A DNA stretch of 64,000 bases from assembly GCF_050436995.1 (NCBI RefSeq), contig NC_134763.1:3038001-3102000 (forward strand). The letters run 5' to 3'. The DNA comes from Anticarsia gemmatalis. Lineage: Eukaryota; Arthropoda; Insecta; Lepidoptera; Erebidae. Shown here piece after piece: positions 21,781 to 33,490 of this stretch (position 1 is its first letter; every line of letters begins with the position of its first letter). The notes below the pieces were generated by a model. The model saw only the letters and a list, made by a program, of their open reading frames with translations. It searched no databases and was not told the DNA's origin. The translations under genes were made by a program, and so were the position numbers.

Positions 21781-22254
21781 CGCTCGTCTAATGTCGATGA
21801 GTTTTATGTGCTCATTTTGTTTTAATTAGTACCGAGTTCAGCTTTTCTGAGAATTTGGGGTATCACTGAATATTCCTGTTTGGAGAGCTCAAACAATATA
21901 TGGACACGAACTTTATCTAACAGCGGACTACAGCAACTGGATTGCAAGTTGCTCAATGATTAAAAAACGCTTAAATACTAAATTATGCTACGCGTCTAAC
22001 CGTGCTAAAGTTTCACCTTTTCAGGGCAGATGGACCTTAATCAATAATCATGATCCATTTTATCATAGCAGAGCTACGTATAATAACTCCATTACAGTCT
22101 CATTTTCCTCTACAAATATCGGAAGAGCGGTATTAATCATATTGCAACATATTCTCGGTAATACAATTTAATCCTTTCATGTAACAGGGTAGAATTTCCA
22201 GGAACTGTGTTCGTTATCGATGCAATAAGTCGAACAGGGGTGCAGCATCCCCAT

Positions 22255-22560
22255 CTCTAGCGCACGACGTCCGAGCCGCCTCTAATTTGAATTCACGGAG
22301 ACTCCGCGACCGTCCGCCGCGTCGGCCGCGCCCGACTTAATGAATCGCGAGGGGGGAGGGTGTTCACCACCCCCTGCCCCCCAGCCGCGGCGCCCGTCGG
22401 GGGGCGATCGGACGGCCACCGCATCCTCCGCGCGGATAAGTGACGCCCGTGTTGCTCCGTACATAGTACGCCTTATGTATTGCGGCACATAGCGGCCGGC
22501 CTGTACCTACGTAACGCTCGCCAAATTTATGTCCCGCACATGTCTAGAGACCGCGGCCGT
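22255..22560. promoter_or_regulatory. GC/CpG-rich island
   Basis: High CpG, with GAGGGGGGAGGGTG and CGGGGGGCGATCGG. TCTAATTTGAATTC on the left edge is a typical AT-rich flank. No convincing coding potential. Confidence 0.3.
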
Positions 22561-23335
22561 ACCTTCACAGGGATTTTGCGTGTTTACGTACAAACGAGAG
22601 CTCGCTCAAGATATTCGAGACGGAATTTTGCTTGGACCCTTATTGATGATCCGGTTGGGTTTCGTTAATCCTACCGTCGAGAATTCGGATGTACAACATT
22701 TTTGATATTTTCATGCGAGCCCATTCCTGATATATTTTGGTATAACTGTGTTACCGGCGAGTACATAATCTTACGGCGAAAGGTCCTCTAAACGCGGCTT
22801 TACGCTAAGGTTAACTGGAGGCGAAGGGTTTTGTATAAAATAATGCAAATGCCCACCCTCAGCAGAAATGTAGCCCGGAGCTACACACGACTGCTTTGTC
22901 CGACTCGTAGTGGGCTGTAAACAAAAACTTGCTAATGGGCAATTATGCAAATAGCGCGCTCGTGATGACCAATCAAATCGCAGTAAATTATTCAGCCGAT
23001 ACGAATTCGCCCGGGGTCGATTTCATTTTAGCTCTATCGATATTGTACGTGGTTAACTCTTACTGGAACCTACGTGGCACAACCAATGATGATATAATTA
23101 TAACACCAAAGATCATAAAGATAATTAACAACATTTTTTGCTTAATCGAACTATTCAAGCTTACTTCAGCTTATTCTGCGCCCAAAATATTCTGCCGATT
23201 CACGCGCCCTTTTATTAAAAAAAAACCGCAAACAACAATCCCAATTTATCTGAAACCGCGTTTCGGCACACGCTCAAATCCGCTTACTCTACGTCAATGA
23301 TAATAACTCAGCATCCTACATAACGGTCAAATTAT
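22561..23335. other. Mixed-composition non-coding stretch
   Basis: A 123-codon plus-strand frame (22929-23300) shows no domain, repeats residues typical of AT-rich chance frames, and has no splice support. Nothing is called. Confidence 0.3.
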
Positions 23336-23480
23336 CCTCGTGGAGCGCTTGTCCGTGGCCCGAGGGCCCGGCAGGCTCACGGGCCCGGTGGGACGGACGA
23401 GAGGACCCGAGACGTCGCGCCCGCGCCCATTATCGTCGATAATCACGCGATGTATCGATTGCCGACATGCGTGCCGCACT
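23336..23480. promoter_or_regulatory. GC-rich island
   Basis: CpG-rich block (GGCCCGAGGGCCCGGCAGG, GACGTCGCGCCCGCG) ending in a TCGATAATCACGCGATGTATCG palindromic-looking patch. Inferred regulatory; not coding. Confidence 0.3.
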
Positions 23481-25407
23481 AATTTTCTCCGCGTGAATTA
23501 CTTGGGATGTGTGAGGACACTATACGATCTTATTGATTTTCGCCACGTTTTTAAGTAGGTATTACATGAAGTAAAACAAGAGTCTTTGTCTATAAGTTAA
23601 CAACACTTTCCCTAAGAAAATCCTCCACACAAGAAGTCGAAACATACTAAATACTTGTAATTTAGAAGTAGCTGTGCGGTTACTGCGAAAAAAAAGATGG
23701 CGGACAAAATACAACAATAAAACCGCCTGTCTTCAAAATATGGAAACTTAGAATGAAGTCAAAACTTTCCGAAAACAATTTACAAGTCGTTAAATGGTGC
23801 AAGTCAAACTAAAACTACAAGTTAACTTAGAAAACTACCAAGTTCAATGAAAGCAACACTCTTGCTCAAATAACAGAAAAAAATCTTCAAATATTTATCC
23901 CTAAATATGGAATCAAACATCGTTGATTGTTAGCAGAACCTTACATGAACAAATTATGAATCAAATTTTAAATTATTACGCAATTAAAAAGAGAGGCCGT
24001 AAGATTCTTAATAGCCCTTCTCATAAGGTTCTACTCCTTTTTCCGATAGTGAGAGATTTAGTCACCATAATAAAAATACCTTTGACAAAACGAATAAATG
24101 ATTTCACATAAAAAAATTCATGGTTTCACAGAAAACCTTTCTTGAATAAACTGTAGATATAAATATCCCATCTCTATTTACCAAAAACAAAGACCAAAGT
24201 CAAAATTCTTAGTAAAAGCCAAGAATGAAATATATTCGTTCTTGGCTCTGTTGATCAACAACAACAAAGAGTTTGTAAATCAACTGTGTAACCGGATCAA
24301 GCCGGATGTTTTGTAACATAACAGCGGCCTCTGGTGGCAACAGGTGGCCACATTACATTTATTTTATGGTACATGTCAGTATTAAAGGTTTTCAGTTTCT
24401 ATGCGCTATTGTTGAATTTAAGCATCGTAAGATTCGGGTTTGATATTATATTCCTTATTATTTATTTTAAGGCAAAAATTGGTGTTTTTCTATGAAGAAT
24501 GAAGATGTTTAGGTGATGACTGCAGCAGCTAGCTTTTGTAATTATATTTAGGGACTATTCTAAGATTAATCCACGAAAAACAATTTTTCATAATTTAGTA
24601 CTTCCACGTAGATTTTAATACATTTCACACACTAACATTCTCATATGCCTAAAATCATCAAGATAAAAAAAAACTAGCCTTTCCTAGCGAAATACTAACA
24701 GATGATTTAGAACCTTAAAATCTTTAAAATCATACACATACGTCATACATACAGAACTATACTCACACACATCTTAATGCTCCTCGTGCTACCATAAGGT
24801 TCGTGATGTCTCCGTCCACGCTATAACACTGTAAGTGTTTAACCCTGCAGTATCCGGGCAAGCTGGCTTAGACCGCATTAACCGGGTTTAAACACATTCA
24901 GAATTATTGGCATCGTAAACTTGCTAAATTATTTTATTTGTAACAGGTTTTGTTGTTCTGATAAGTCAAGTAGTTTAGATATGCACAAAAGGCCACATAT
25001 TTAGTATGACTATCTTTAGGTAGGTCTGTTGGTACCACTGGTGTTACATACTAACATAACTCTCGTTAACTGCTTCTATCTGGAGATATGTTTATTGGGA
25101 CCGGGTATTACTGAGGCAAAGATAGGCAGTAATGTAAACGATGCCACTATCATATCCATTAATGTACTACCCTACAGTTTCTCTCCTCTAACTACATAGA
25201 AGAGAGAAAAAAAGAAGAGAAGTGTTGTGTAAACAATACCCACATTTTTAGTTGTCTTACCTCTATGGGCACGCAAACACCGAACCCTAGTTATGTCAAT
25301 TGAAATACTAGTCGTCAAGTTAGAGACGCTTAAACATTTTTCCGAAGGAGGTAGGCAGAGCCCAATTAACACCACTATCTACAATGACTACAGACTTTAT
25401 TGCTTCA
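23481..25407. other. AT-rich non-coding stretch
   Basis: No exon, repeat family or motif was recognised across this 1.9 kb. Short frames present are compatible with chance. Confidence 0.35.
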
Positions 25408-25657
25408 CTAGCTGACCCGCGCAACTTCGCTTGCGTCACGTAAGAGAAAATGGGTCAAAATTTTTCCCGTTTTTGTAACATTTTTTACTGGTACTCTGCT
25501 CCTTTTGGTCGTAGCGTGATGATATATAGCCTATAACCTTCCTCGAAAAATGGGCTAACACTGAAAGAATTTTTCAAATCGGATCAGTAGTTCCTGAGAT
25601 TAGCGCGTTCAAACAAACAAACAAACAAACTCTTCAGCTTTATTATATTAGTATAGA
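25408..25657 (-). mobile_element. Short Helitron, about 250 bp
   Basis: Minus-strand 5' end TCTATACTAATATAATAAAG, 3' end AGTTGCGCGGGTCAGCTAG, with A before the 5' TC and T after the 3' CTAG. The 3' subterminal stem (GCAAGCGAAGTTGCGC) and a TTTG microsatellite near the 5' end match the other family members at 29358-29864, 29400-29658 and 48116-48378. Non-autonomous, resembling the lepidopteran Helitron family often called Lep1. Confidence 0.85.
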
Positions 25658-26584
25658 TTCACGGTAACACATATGTACCGCGATTTTCTACCACTATCGA
25701 CTACCGACAACCGGCTAGCTATCGAAAAATGTTGTAAGACAATCGGTTCAGCGCCTCTATCGATCGTCCTAGAAACTATTTTGGCAGTACATTTTAAACG
25801 TCAAACTCTCGATACACGATGGCTCCAATTGTAGAGAATCGTGCTATTGTTTATAGAGGTCTGCCGGTTCTGAGTTTCATAAAAAATAAAAATATAGATG
25901 TTTCAAACCTATTCTAACATTCCTAAAACAATAAATTGAACGTCTCGCCTGGCCTACAATTTGTCTACCTGTCGTCTGGCATTTGATTTGACAATCCACA
26001 GGCTAATCTGTCCGCGTCTGTCACAGAGGTTTAACTGTGAACCCTTTACGAGATAACGACACACTTTTCATAAATAATACATATTTTATTCCCTTATGGC
26101 TGTATTAGTCTTGTTATGACTTATTTATTATTTTGAATTAATGCTTTTGTTCAGTTTTTGTAACTTGAAAGGTTTTTTAAAAGTGTCTGGAAGCTATATT
26201 TTTATTCAGCGTTGTAGTCACATTATTAAGCACCACAATGGTGCTGAAAAATATTCTATTAGTTAACATGGACCGATAAGATACTAAAAAGATTAGATTT
26301 TTTAGTTTCCATTTTTTTTTAGGAATAAAGTGTCAATTGACAGTTTCTTTATAATCATGGGTATGTTATATGTATCCAAACTGATGGTTTCTCGCATAAC
26401 GCTGATTGATCATCGAAAATCAGTCAAGAGATAAAGTTTGCACATCTATACCTATAGAGGTAATATTTTGTACATTGCCAACATGAAACTAGATCATAGC
26501 GGTCTATCAAACAAAACAAACGGGAAAACATTACATAAGATGGCAACAATTTTCACGTACTTAGCAGTCATTTCACTCACAAGG
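25658..26584. other. AT-rich non-coding stretch
   Basis: Nothing recognised apart from ordinary AT-rich sequence. Confidence 0.3.
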
Positions 26585-26755
26585 GCCCGGCTGCCAGGTG
26601 CGGAGCGCATTGCAATGAGTGGTGGGCGCGGCGCAACATCGGCGCGGCGCGGCGTCGCCGTCGTCGCGGTACCGTAGGCACCGCCGCGCGCCGCGCCTAG
26701 CGACGTGCCTCCCATGCGCGAGCGCAGCGCATCCGCTAGTTATGTGGGTAAGTAT
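26585..26755 (+). promoter_or_regulatory. GC island ending in a strong splice donor
   Basis: Very CpG-rich (GGCGCGGCGCGGCGTCGCC). It ends with GCTAGTTATGTGG followed by GTAAGTATT, a near-ideal donor at about 26747. An ATG at 26714 would read MRERSASASYV up to the donor. This could be the first exon of an unrecognised gene on the + strand whose next exon lies far away. It could equally be chance, since no acceptor exon was identified. Confidence 0.25.
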
Positions 26756-27155
26756 TATCGATGTTTGTTTGATGCGCTTTTTGTTTTATATTACTTCGTG
26801 GTCTATGTAAAGTATTTTTTCATTATGTAGTAAGCTAGTATAGAGATTGGATACACTCATAACTATACGTTTTTATGGTTTCAAGTGATGCCCTTAATAT
26901 TTACTTAAATGTGGTATGGGAAACAGATATTAAAGAGGAAACAGTGAGACCGAAAAAGTTTAAAATTTGATTGACTTCCTGTCGAAAACATGGCTAGAAA
27001 TGAATTATGTCGGTGTATAGATTCCATCAATAATGATGATGTTTTAAGAAAAAGTGCATGTTTGAGTAAGGTTAAGCTCCCTTTTAAAATTAAAAACTGC
27101 CGATATAATTGCGAATTACACTCTATCGACAACTTTCATTTGTAAGCATTCCCAG
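26756..27155. other. AT-rich non-coding stretch
   Basis: Nothing recognised. A 75-codon minus frame (27132-26905) has no domain. Confidence 0.3.
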
Positions 27156-27405
27156 CTCAAGCAGGTCGCGGTTTCTCCGCGGGCTCGCGTGAGGCCGCGC
27201 TCCCCGGCGGGCACTCGATACGATCTCGCGCGCGAATGTGCGTGACCACATCCTGTGCCCCCTCCTCGCCCCCCACCGCCCCCCGCATGGTCGCCGCGTC
27301 ACGTCCGCTGCGTGACACCCAGCGGTGCGCGAGCGCAGCCGGTGGGCGCGCTTCCGGCCCTGCGCCGCGGTAAAGCTCCCCTGACAAGGTCACGCGACTC
27401 ACTGA
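27156..27405. promoter_or_regulatory. GC/CpG-rich island
   Basis: CpG-dense block (GAGGCCGCGCTCCCCGGCGG, GATCTCGCGCGCG) with a low-complexity open minus frame of 81 codons that has no domain. Sharp AT-rich edges, with CCAGTTAATAAGAG on the right. Inferred regulatory. Confidence 0.3.
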
Positions 27406-28476
27406 TTTGAGTTCCAGCCAGTTAATAAGAGCCCATTAAATCTTGAGTTTCTTTACACGATCTTCCTTTTGTATTAATTCATATTCCTGTTTTTGTTAGG
27501 TGAGTGACTCAGTTTCTGTCATATGCAAAAGGTCGTCCAAATCTACTGCATAAGTCAGTTGAGAATCGTAGTGAAATGGCGAGGTGGCCGAAAGGTTAAA
27601 GTGTGGAAACCCACGCACTGCTTTCCTGGAGTGTCCCAGCACAATAAATTTGAGTGGTCATTCTGGGAGCACTCTGTTACTATAATATAACCATTGTGTC
27701 AAATTAATGTAAGCTAATTGTGATACAAAATTTCCTAGAAACAGTAATGACAGCTCACGAACATTTTCAGTAACAATACATGTCATCATTAAGACATATA
27801 CCTACACATAGGCTTCTATGTGCCGCGAAATTACGCCGACACAGAAACAACTGAAAAATATGTACAAGTACTAGTACACTATTTTGGTACTATACTTGTA
27901 TGTAATTGTAAGTACTCAATTAATTGCAATTAAGTTTATACCATACGCCAAAATAGCTTTTGACTTTTGACTATTTGGTTGTTTAAATTGGGTATTTTTC
28001 AGTACATACATATATTTTATAATTCTTGATCCTTGCCATATACTTGGAAAATTGTTGAAGGATTAAAACTAATCTGTGGAAAGGGGCGCACCTGCGGCGT
28101 GTGTTACCAGTGCTTGACATAATCGTAAACTTGCTCGTAAATCGAACGAGCCGCACTTAAAAAAGGGTTCCGAGACTCCCGTTGTTTTACGCGAGCGAAT
28201 TCGCGAATGTTCAGGGCAAATTTTCTTTTAAATATATTCTTTATGTTTGTCGTCAAAAATGTCTTATCTTTCGATGATGATGATGGTGACATTTGAGGTA
28301 GGTGTTGTTTATCTGTAGGTATAATTCTAGATGCTGATCTGGTTAGCTAGTGAGTACATAGTTATTATTTTACTACAATGTATTTAATCCTACCTACTAA
28401 TGTTTGTGTCCACACAACTTTTAGTTGTGCATGCCTATCTTCAATCAAATCTCCATCGAAGCATAGAAGTATATAT
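27406..28476. other. AT-rich non-coding stretch with a tRNA-like A-box fragment
   Basis: At about 27577-27600, GGCGAGGTGGCCGAAAGGTT resembles the 5' part of a serine- or leucine-type tRNA. No matching 3' half or T-loop follows, so it is at most a pseudo-tRNA or SINE head. Nothing else is recognised. Confidence 0.3.
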
Positions 28477-28848
28477 TATATATATCAGCCTAGCTTTTTT
28501 CCAATCTATGTTGGAGTCGGCTTCCAGTGTCACCGGATGCAGCTGCATACCAGTGTTTTTACATGGAGCGACTGCCTATCTGACCTCCACAACCCAGTTA
28601 CCTGGGATTTAACACGATACCCTTCGGTAAGACTGGTTGTCAGACTTTCAAGCTTCTGCATACTGTTAACGACTGTCAAAGATCTTCGAAAATGACAGCC
28701 GGGACCCACAATTTAACGTGCCTTCCGAAACACGGAGGAACTCGATATGTGTTAGATGGTCACCCATCCGCAGAACAACCTCGGCAAGCGTGGCTTAACC
28801 TCTGAGATCGATCCGCGCGGCTGTCGTTAACTATGCCACGAGCTCCTC
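28477..28848 (-). mobile_element. 5S rRNA-derived SINE with 18-bp target duplication
   Basis: Read on the minus strand, the head (about 28825-28750) has GATCTCAGAGGTTAAGC, GAGGTTGTTCTGCGGATG and GGTGACC. This aligns with the internal promoter half of 5S rRNA (GATCTCGGAAGCTAAGC, GGTTAGTACTTGGATGGGTGACC). The body continues with GGTCAGATAGGCAGTCGC and GCATCCGGTGACACTGG, and ends in a TATA-rich tail. The insertion is bounded by identical direct repeats AAGCATAGAAGTATATAT at 28459-28476 and 28849-28866. This is strong evidence for retrotransposition by target-primed reverse transcription. It is not a 5S gene: the 5S part is partial and diverged. Confidence 0.85.
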
Positions 28849-29114
28849 AAGCATAGAAGTATATATGCATCTAATAGTAAACCTCTATCCAACAATTTTT
28901 TTAAACCATCTTCAGCAAGAACGCTTTTAAAAAAGCGTTTTTAAAAAAACATTCTCAAGAAACAGTAGCAAAACAATAGAACAAGCTCAAATAAACACCA
29001 CAGACTACTGCAGCAACATCCAATATTCGCACAGAACAACCTCGGTCCTTACTCGCGCATGTTTTTCGGGAGGTATTTTTATTTTCCATAGCAGCAGGTG
29101 AACTTATCTATACA

Positions 29115-29357
29115 TGTTAGGTGTGCGTCGTAAAAACATTACTGTTTTACAACGCACGCGACATAGGCTGCTAAACATCGTGTAGATATGTATATTCTAA
29201 TAAAGGAGTGGTATATATCTTACAAGAGCAGTGATATCCGAATGGTATATAAATACGCCTACCACGCAAGTGGTCGACAGTTCTTAGCCGAGCCAACACA
29301 TTGGTGTGTTCTGACTTTCCGAAGTTTTGTGTGTATTCGAAATAATTATATTATGAA
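29115..29357 (+). promoter_or_regulatory. TATA-containing promoter, possibly part of a solo LTR
   Basis: GGTATATAAATACGCC gives a TATA box at 29246-29255. About 30 bp downstream, TCGACAGTTCTTAGCC (A near 29278) fits an initiator, so the TATA-initiator spacing is canonical. The stretch begins TGTTAGGTGTGCGTCG, a start seen in many LTRs, with a short hairpin (GTGCGTCGTAAAA facing TTTTACAACGCAC, 29123-29157). The right part is cut by Helitron insertions at 29358. No open frame follows. It is either an LTR remnant or the orphan promoter of a broken gene. Confidence 0.4.
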
Positions 29358-29864
29358 CTAGCTGACCCGCGCAACTTCGCTTGCGACACATCTATACTAT
29401 CTATACTAATATTATAAAGCTGAAGAGTTAGTTTGTTTGATTGTTTGTTTGTTTGTTTGAACGCGCTAATCTCAGGAACTACTGGTCCGATTTCAAAATA
29501 TATTTCAGTGTTAGATAGTCCATTTATCGAGGAAGGTTATAGGATATATATCATCACGCTACTACCAATAGGAGCAGAGTACCAGTGAAAAATGTTTCAA
29601 AAACGGGGAAAATTTTTAACGCTTATGTAACGCAAGCGCAGTTGCGCGGGTCAGCTAGTAAGAGATAATTTTCCCCGTTTTTGAAACATTTTCTACAATT
29701 GCTTTGCTCGTATTGTCATAGCGTGATGTTATATAGCCTATAGCCTTTCTCAATAAATGGGCTATCTAACTCTGAAAGATTTTTTCACATCGGACCAGTA
29801 GTTCCTGAGATTAGCGCATTCAAACAAACAAACAAACTCTTCAGCTTTATAATATGAGTATAGA
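29358..29864 (-). mobile_element. Short Helitron interrupted by a second Helitron
   Basis: The 3' end (CTAGCTGACCCGCGCAAC on the + strand) is at 29358, and the sequence resumes after 29658 with TAAGAGATAATTTTCCCCG. The 5' end (ATCTATACTCATATTATAA on the minus strand) is at 29864. The internal order matches the intact copies at 25408-25657 and 48116-48378, so the piece at about 29390-29658 is an insertion into this element. Confidence 0.8.
29400..29658 (+). mobile_element. Short Helitron nested in an opposite-strand relative
   Basis: Starts TCTATACTAATATTATAAAG and ends GTTGCGCGGGTCAGCTAG followed by T. Complete 259-bp copy of the same family, inserted in the opposite orientation to its host element. 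A partial duplicate of its own start (ATCTATACTAT) precedes it at 29390. Confidence 0.85.
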
Positions 29865-30671
29865 TGATTGTAAAAAAAATCTTGAATGTAGTTTGTTAGA
29901 TTTCTGTATTTGTCTCTAAAATAAAAATGGCATGTTATTATTTAAAGAAAGTGTTTGTAAATCTATACATATGCATAATAAAATTATAACAACCTCATGT
30001 CTGCACATTACATATATTAAAGAAAAACTAAAATGGGGGGATCTTCATACAACCAATAGAAGCCAAAAATATGTTTCTTTTTTGTCTGTCTGTTTGTTGT
30101 TTGCTTTTCACACAAAAGCAACTGGAGGGATTTAGATGAAACTTTTTTTGTTATATAGCTATTAGTCTTCGCTAACATATTGGCTATTTTCTTTGGAAAT
30201 TCGCTCTTTAGGGGGGTAGAAAGAGGGGGTAAGTTTGTATGAAACTCCGTCAGTTTTGGAGCTAATTCGATTAAAATTAATATTTGGCTATATAGTTAGA
30301 AATTAAGAATGACGCAAAAGATATTTTTGGAAATTCTGCCTTAACGGGGGTGAAAAAAATTCTATGAAACTACGTCGGTTTTGAAGTTAAATCTATAAAA
30401 ATTAAATGATCTCCTGGTAACTGTGAAAAAGGCCTAATTCTGATCGGAAAATAGATCCACAGCTACCAGGAGATCATGACTAATTGGTGTTGTAATTTCC
30501 ATATTTTGTTCTTCTAGCATGTTCAAACACGGTCGAGCGGGATAAAAAGTATCTTATGTCCATCTCCTGGCTCTAAGCTACGTCCCTACCAATTTTCAGC
30601 CAAATCTGTTCTGCCATTCTTGAGTTATAAGTGGTGTAACTAACACGACTTTCTTTTATATATATAGATTG
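29865..30671. mobile_element. Helitron-like non-autonomous element or fragment with internal hairpin
   Basis: About 30040-30671 contains phrases typical of lepidopteran Helitron/LINE-associated DNA (TTTAGATGAAACTTTTTTTG, GGGATAAAAAGTATCTTATG, CCAATTTTCAGCCAAATCTG). It ends in TTTTATATATATAGATT. Inside, ATGATCTCCTGGTAACTGTG at about 30407 pairs with CCACAGCTACCAGGAGATCAT at about 30459, forming a hairpin that may be a separate small insertion. Left boundary uncertain. Confidence 0.45.
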
Positions 30672-30832
30672 TTCCAGCGGTGCAGGAAAACATCGTGGTG
30701 CAATCTTGCATGCCTGAATCTTCGTTAGAACTGTTCTTGAAGGTATGCAAAGTCTACCACCAGCACTTGGTCAGTGTGGCGAATCCAGAATCGAATTCCA
30801 GGAGAAGACTCTTGTCCAGCAGTGGCACATTC
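30672..30832 (+). repeat. Diverged LINE/SINE tail
   Basis: GGAAAACATCGTGGTGCAA, GGTATGCAAAGTC and GTCCAGCAGTGGCACATTC occur in the same order as in the copy at 11860-12123, with many substitutions. Confidence 0.55.
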
Positions 30833-33225
30833 AAGAGTTAAATTTATATGTTTTTCACACCTTAGATGCTTTAATCTTTTAGTTGTATGGAAAGTATTAT
30901 CTCATATGATAAAGGAAACACGAATATGCATTTTACCTCGCATTGCTCGGATGACTAATTTTTAATTAAACCATCTTGTACCTAATTCTACTTTAAACCC
31001 AAAGTAGCCTTCTTTGTTTTTAAAGTTTTTGCTTACCATTATGAAGTTTGGCAGTGCAACTGAGTAAACCTCAGGAAAGGATATAGAATACATTTTGTTC
31101 TACCGCCAATGCAATGGATTACCTATACTCGATTTCTCCTTATCACAATTTTTTAAATCATCTCCTAATTCACCACTAAATATAACACCTTTCCTCTTCC
31201 TAGGTAAATTTATTGATAGAACAGTTCTTATTCCTGTTAATTCTTAGACGGGTATAATGCACGTGTCAGTATCGCTGTCTATTTATACAGTTCAGGTAGA
31301 CACGTGTCATGGCAATATTTATAGTCGATTGGTAACGCGTTGTGTGTAAGATGACTACTAGGCTTTGCTGATAAGATATGAAATTAGTAAATAGAGTATA
31401 TTAGAGTATTTGGTGGTCACAACACTGGGGACAAATGAAGTTTTGAATTTAGTATTTAAGTTTAAATAAACGGCTTTATGGCTTGCTTAATGCACCAAAA
31501 TAAGAGTCAGATTCCATGTTTATATTGTAAATGCAATACCTAGTCTGTGTGTCTGTCTGTTACACTTCCAAGGCTTTACTGCTACAGTTTCTTGTGATGT
31601 TTAGGATGGAGATACTTGAAGACCCAATCACACATATTATGCCATTTTTCCCAAATATACTCGAAGTCGGCTGAAATAGGGAATGTAATGAACGCGTGTG
31701 TGAACTCACGGGTCCGCTGTTATAAAATATATTTAATCCAATTTCTAAAGTAATAAACGTTAACGCACTCCACAAACCACTCCATCATTACATAATTATA
31801 ATAACCAATACTAATACATCTAAGCGTTCCCTTCGAGGCCCTCCTATCCTCTCGACCTTGGTGACCCTCGGGAGGACCGGAGGACGTCGTCCCTCACCCC
31901 TCCCTGTGACACGACGCGTGCACTCTTTCCCTTCAGTCGCCTTGTGAGCTCTCAAAGACTGACTAGATGTATTCAAACTTATGTAAATAAAAAGGCAATG
32001 TCTCGCAAAGGGTTGAGATTTGCTCTTTTTCGGAAAAAAATACTCAAAGAAAAGGGTTCAGATGGAAGGAGCGTTTTTCAAACACATTTTTTGAAGAAAA
32101 TTTTACAAGCGATAATTCTACTTTTTATTCAATACCGAAGAAAATCTTTCGAAAAAAATACACTGCAATATAATCAATATTATTATTTAACAGTAGTCAA
32201 TAGTAATAGAAGATTAGGAGTTTCTGACCAGCTCCTCATTTGGTGGTATACTTATTCACCTGCTGTATTTTGACAATCCTAAGTATAATAACTTGACCTC
32301 AATTAATAAATTTCTTCATATGAGGACTCATCTTTCTAAACTATTTAAACTTAGCTCCGAATCGGTCAAAATAATACGTAAATTATGCAATCTAGTCATT
32401 TAGTACTACTGAATACTTTAATGAGTTATATTGACACGAATTTATAAACATAGCAATCAGTGGCGTAATGGCAGCATAATAATACGCATATTATGTTACA
32501 ACTTATTTTAGAACTCTACACTTATACTTAGGTACACAGCCAAGCTTACTTTTAATATCATTCGTAAAACCAGTTACATACAAAAAACCATTCATTTTCC
32601 ACAGAAGTTGCAATGAACATTAATTTAATAACATCGTTGTCTAAATCATAACAGGTAAACACCTGTAGCTGACCGCCATTGAGGCTAGATGTAGCCATTA
32701 TCATAATCGTGGCGCGAATTTACGAGCGCACTCAAATTGACTGTTGGTCTATATAGCTAGTATTACACCCCTATACTACATACTATACTATAATGTATTA
32801 TCTACTATAAAAATAATGCTTGCGAACTGCAGTTTACTATTAGTACTTTTATTAAAGTAATTTAGGCTATATTTTTCTTTAAAATTTTAGGAATTTTTTG
32901 ATTAATTTGTCACTTAAAATAAAGTAATGGCGATTTCGAATTATCTATTCGAATTCAATGGCGAAGTTCGTATTATCTAAATCATAATTATCTATGTTGA
33001 TTCTTTTGTCTCGTGTAGTAATAGACAAAATCGTAAATCTACTTTGTATCATATTTAATGTTCTAGTCAATAAAAGCAACAAACCGAATATACGCATTAC
33101 TTATTTCACTAACTAACTCTATACATTTCAGTAACTATTCCAAGAACCGACATGCACATACACTCCGTCAAAAACCATAACTTTCCTTTTGCAAAACGTT
33201 TCGGATCCAAAAAACAAAAGCCACG
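30833..33225. other. AT-rich non-coding stretch
   Basis: No exon recognised. A modest GC patch lies at about 31830-31960. A 109-codon plus frame at 31944-32273 is Lys/Phe-rich and domain-free, typical of AT-rich chance frames. Confidence 0.35.
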
Positions 33226-33490
33226 TGAAAATACAGCTGCAGTTGGAAAGTGGAAATTCTTCGAGGCATCGCATCGCGTCTCGCGGGAGCCGCATATTTT
33301 TTAACCACCCACCGCCGCCCGGGGTCGATCCCACCCCGGCCTGGGAGGGTTAATTAGTCGCGAACGCGGTCCGGCTCCACTCCATCTAACTTGTTTCCTT
33401 CTTTATTTGCCCACTTGATACAAATGTGGGAACGCTGACGCAGCCCACGATTGAGATGTTGCGAGCTGTACGCTGCGTTCGTTTTTATTT
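33226..33490. promoter_or_regulatory. GC-rich island with TTAATTAG flank
   Basis: CCACCCACCGCCGCCCGGGG and CACCCCGGCCTGGG sit beside GGTTAATTAGTCGCG, a homeodomain-type core. Inferred regulatory element. Confidence 0.3.

Noticed and set aside
22929..23300. 123-codon plus-strand frame
   Set aside because: No recognisable domain, no splice sites, and no similarity to anything I know.
27575..27665. Possible tRNA-Ser/Leu gene (GGCGAGGTGGCCGAAAGGTT)
   Set aside because: No T-loop (GGTTCGA) or matching 3' strand of the acceptor stem follows at the right distance.
28740..28830. Possible 5S rRNA gene on the minus strand
   Set aside because: Only the internal promoter part resembles 5S, it is diverged, and it belongs to a SINE with its own target duplication.
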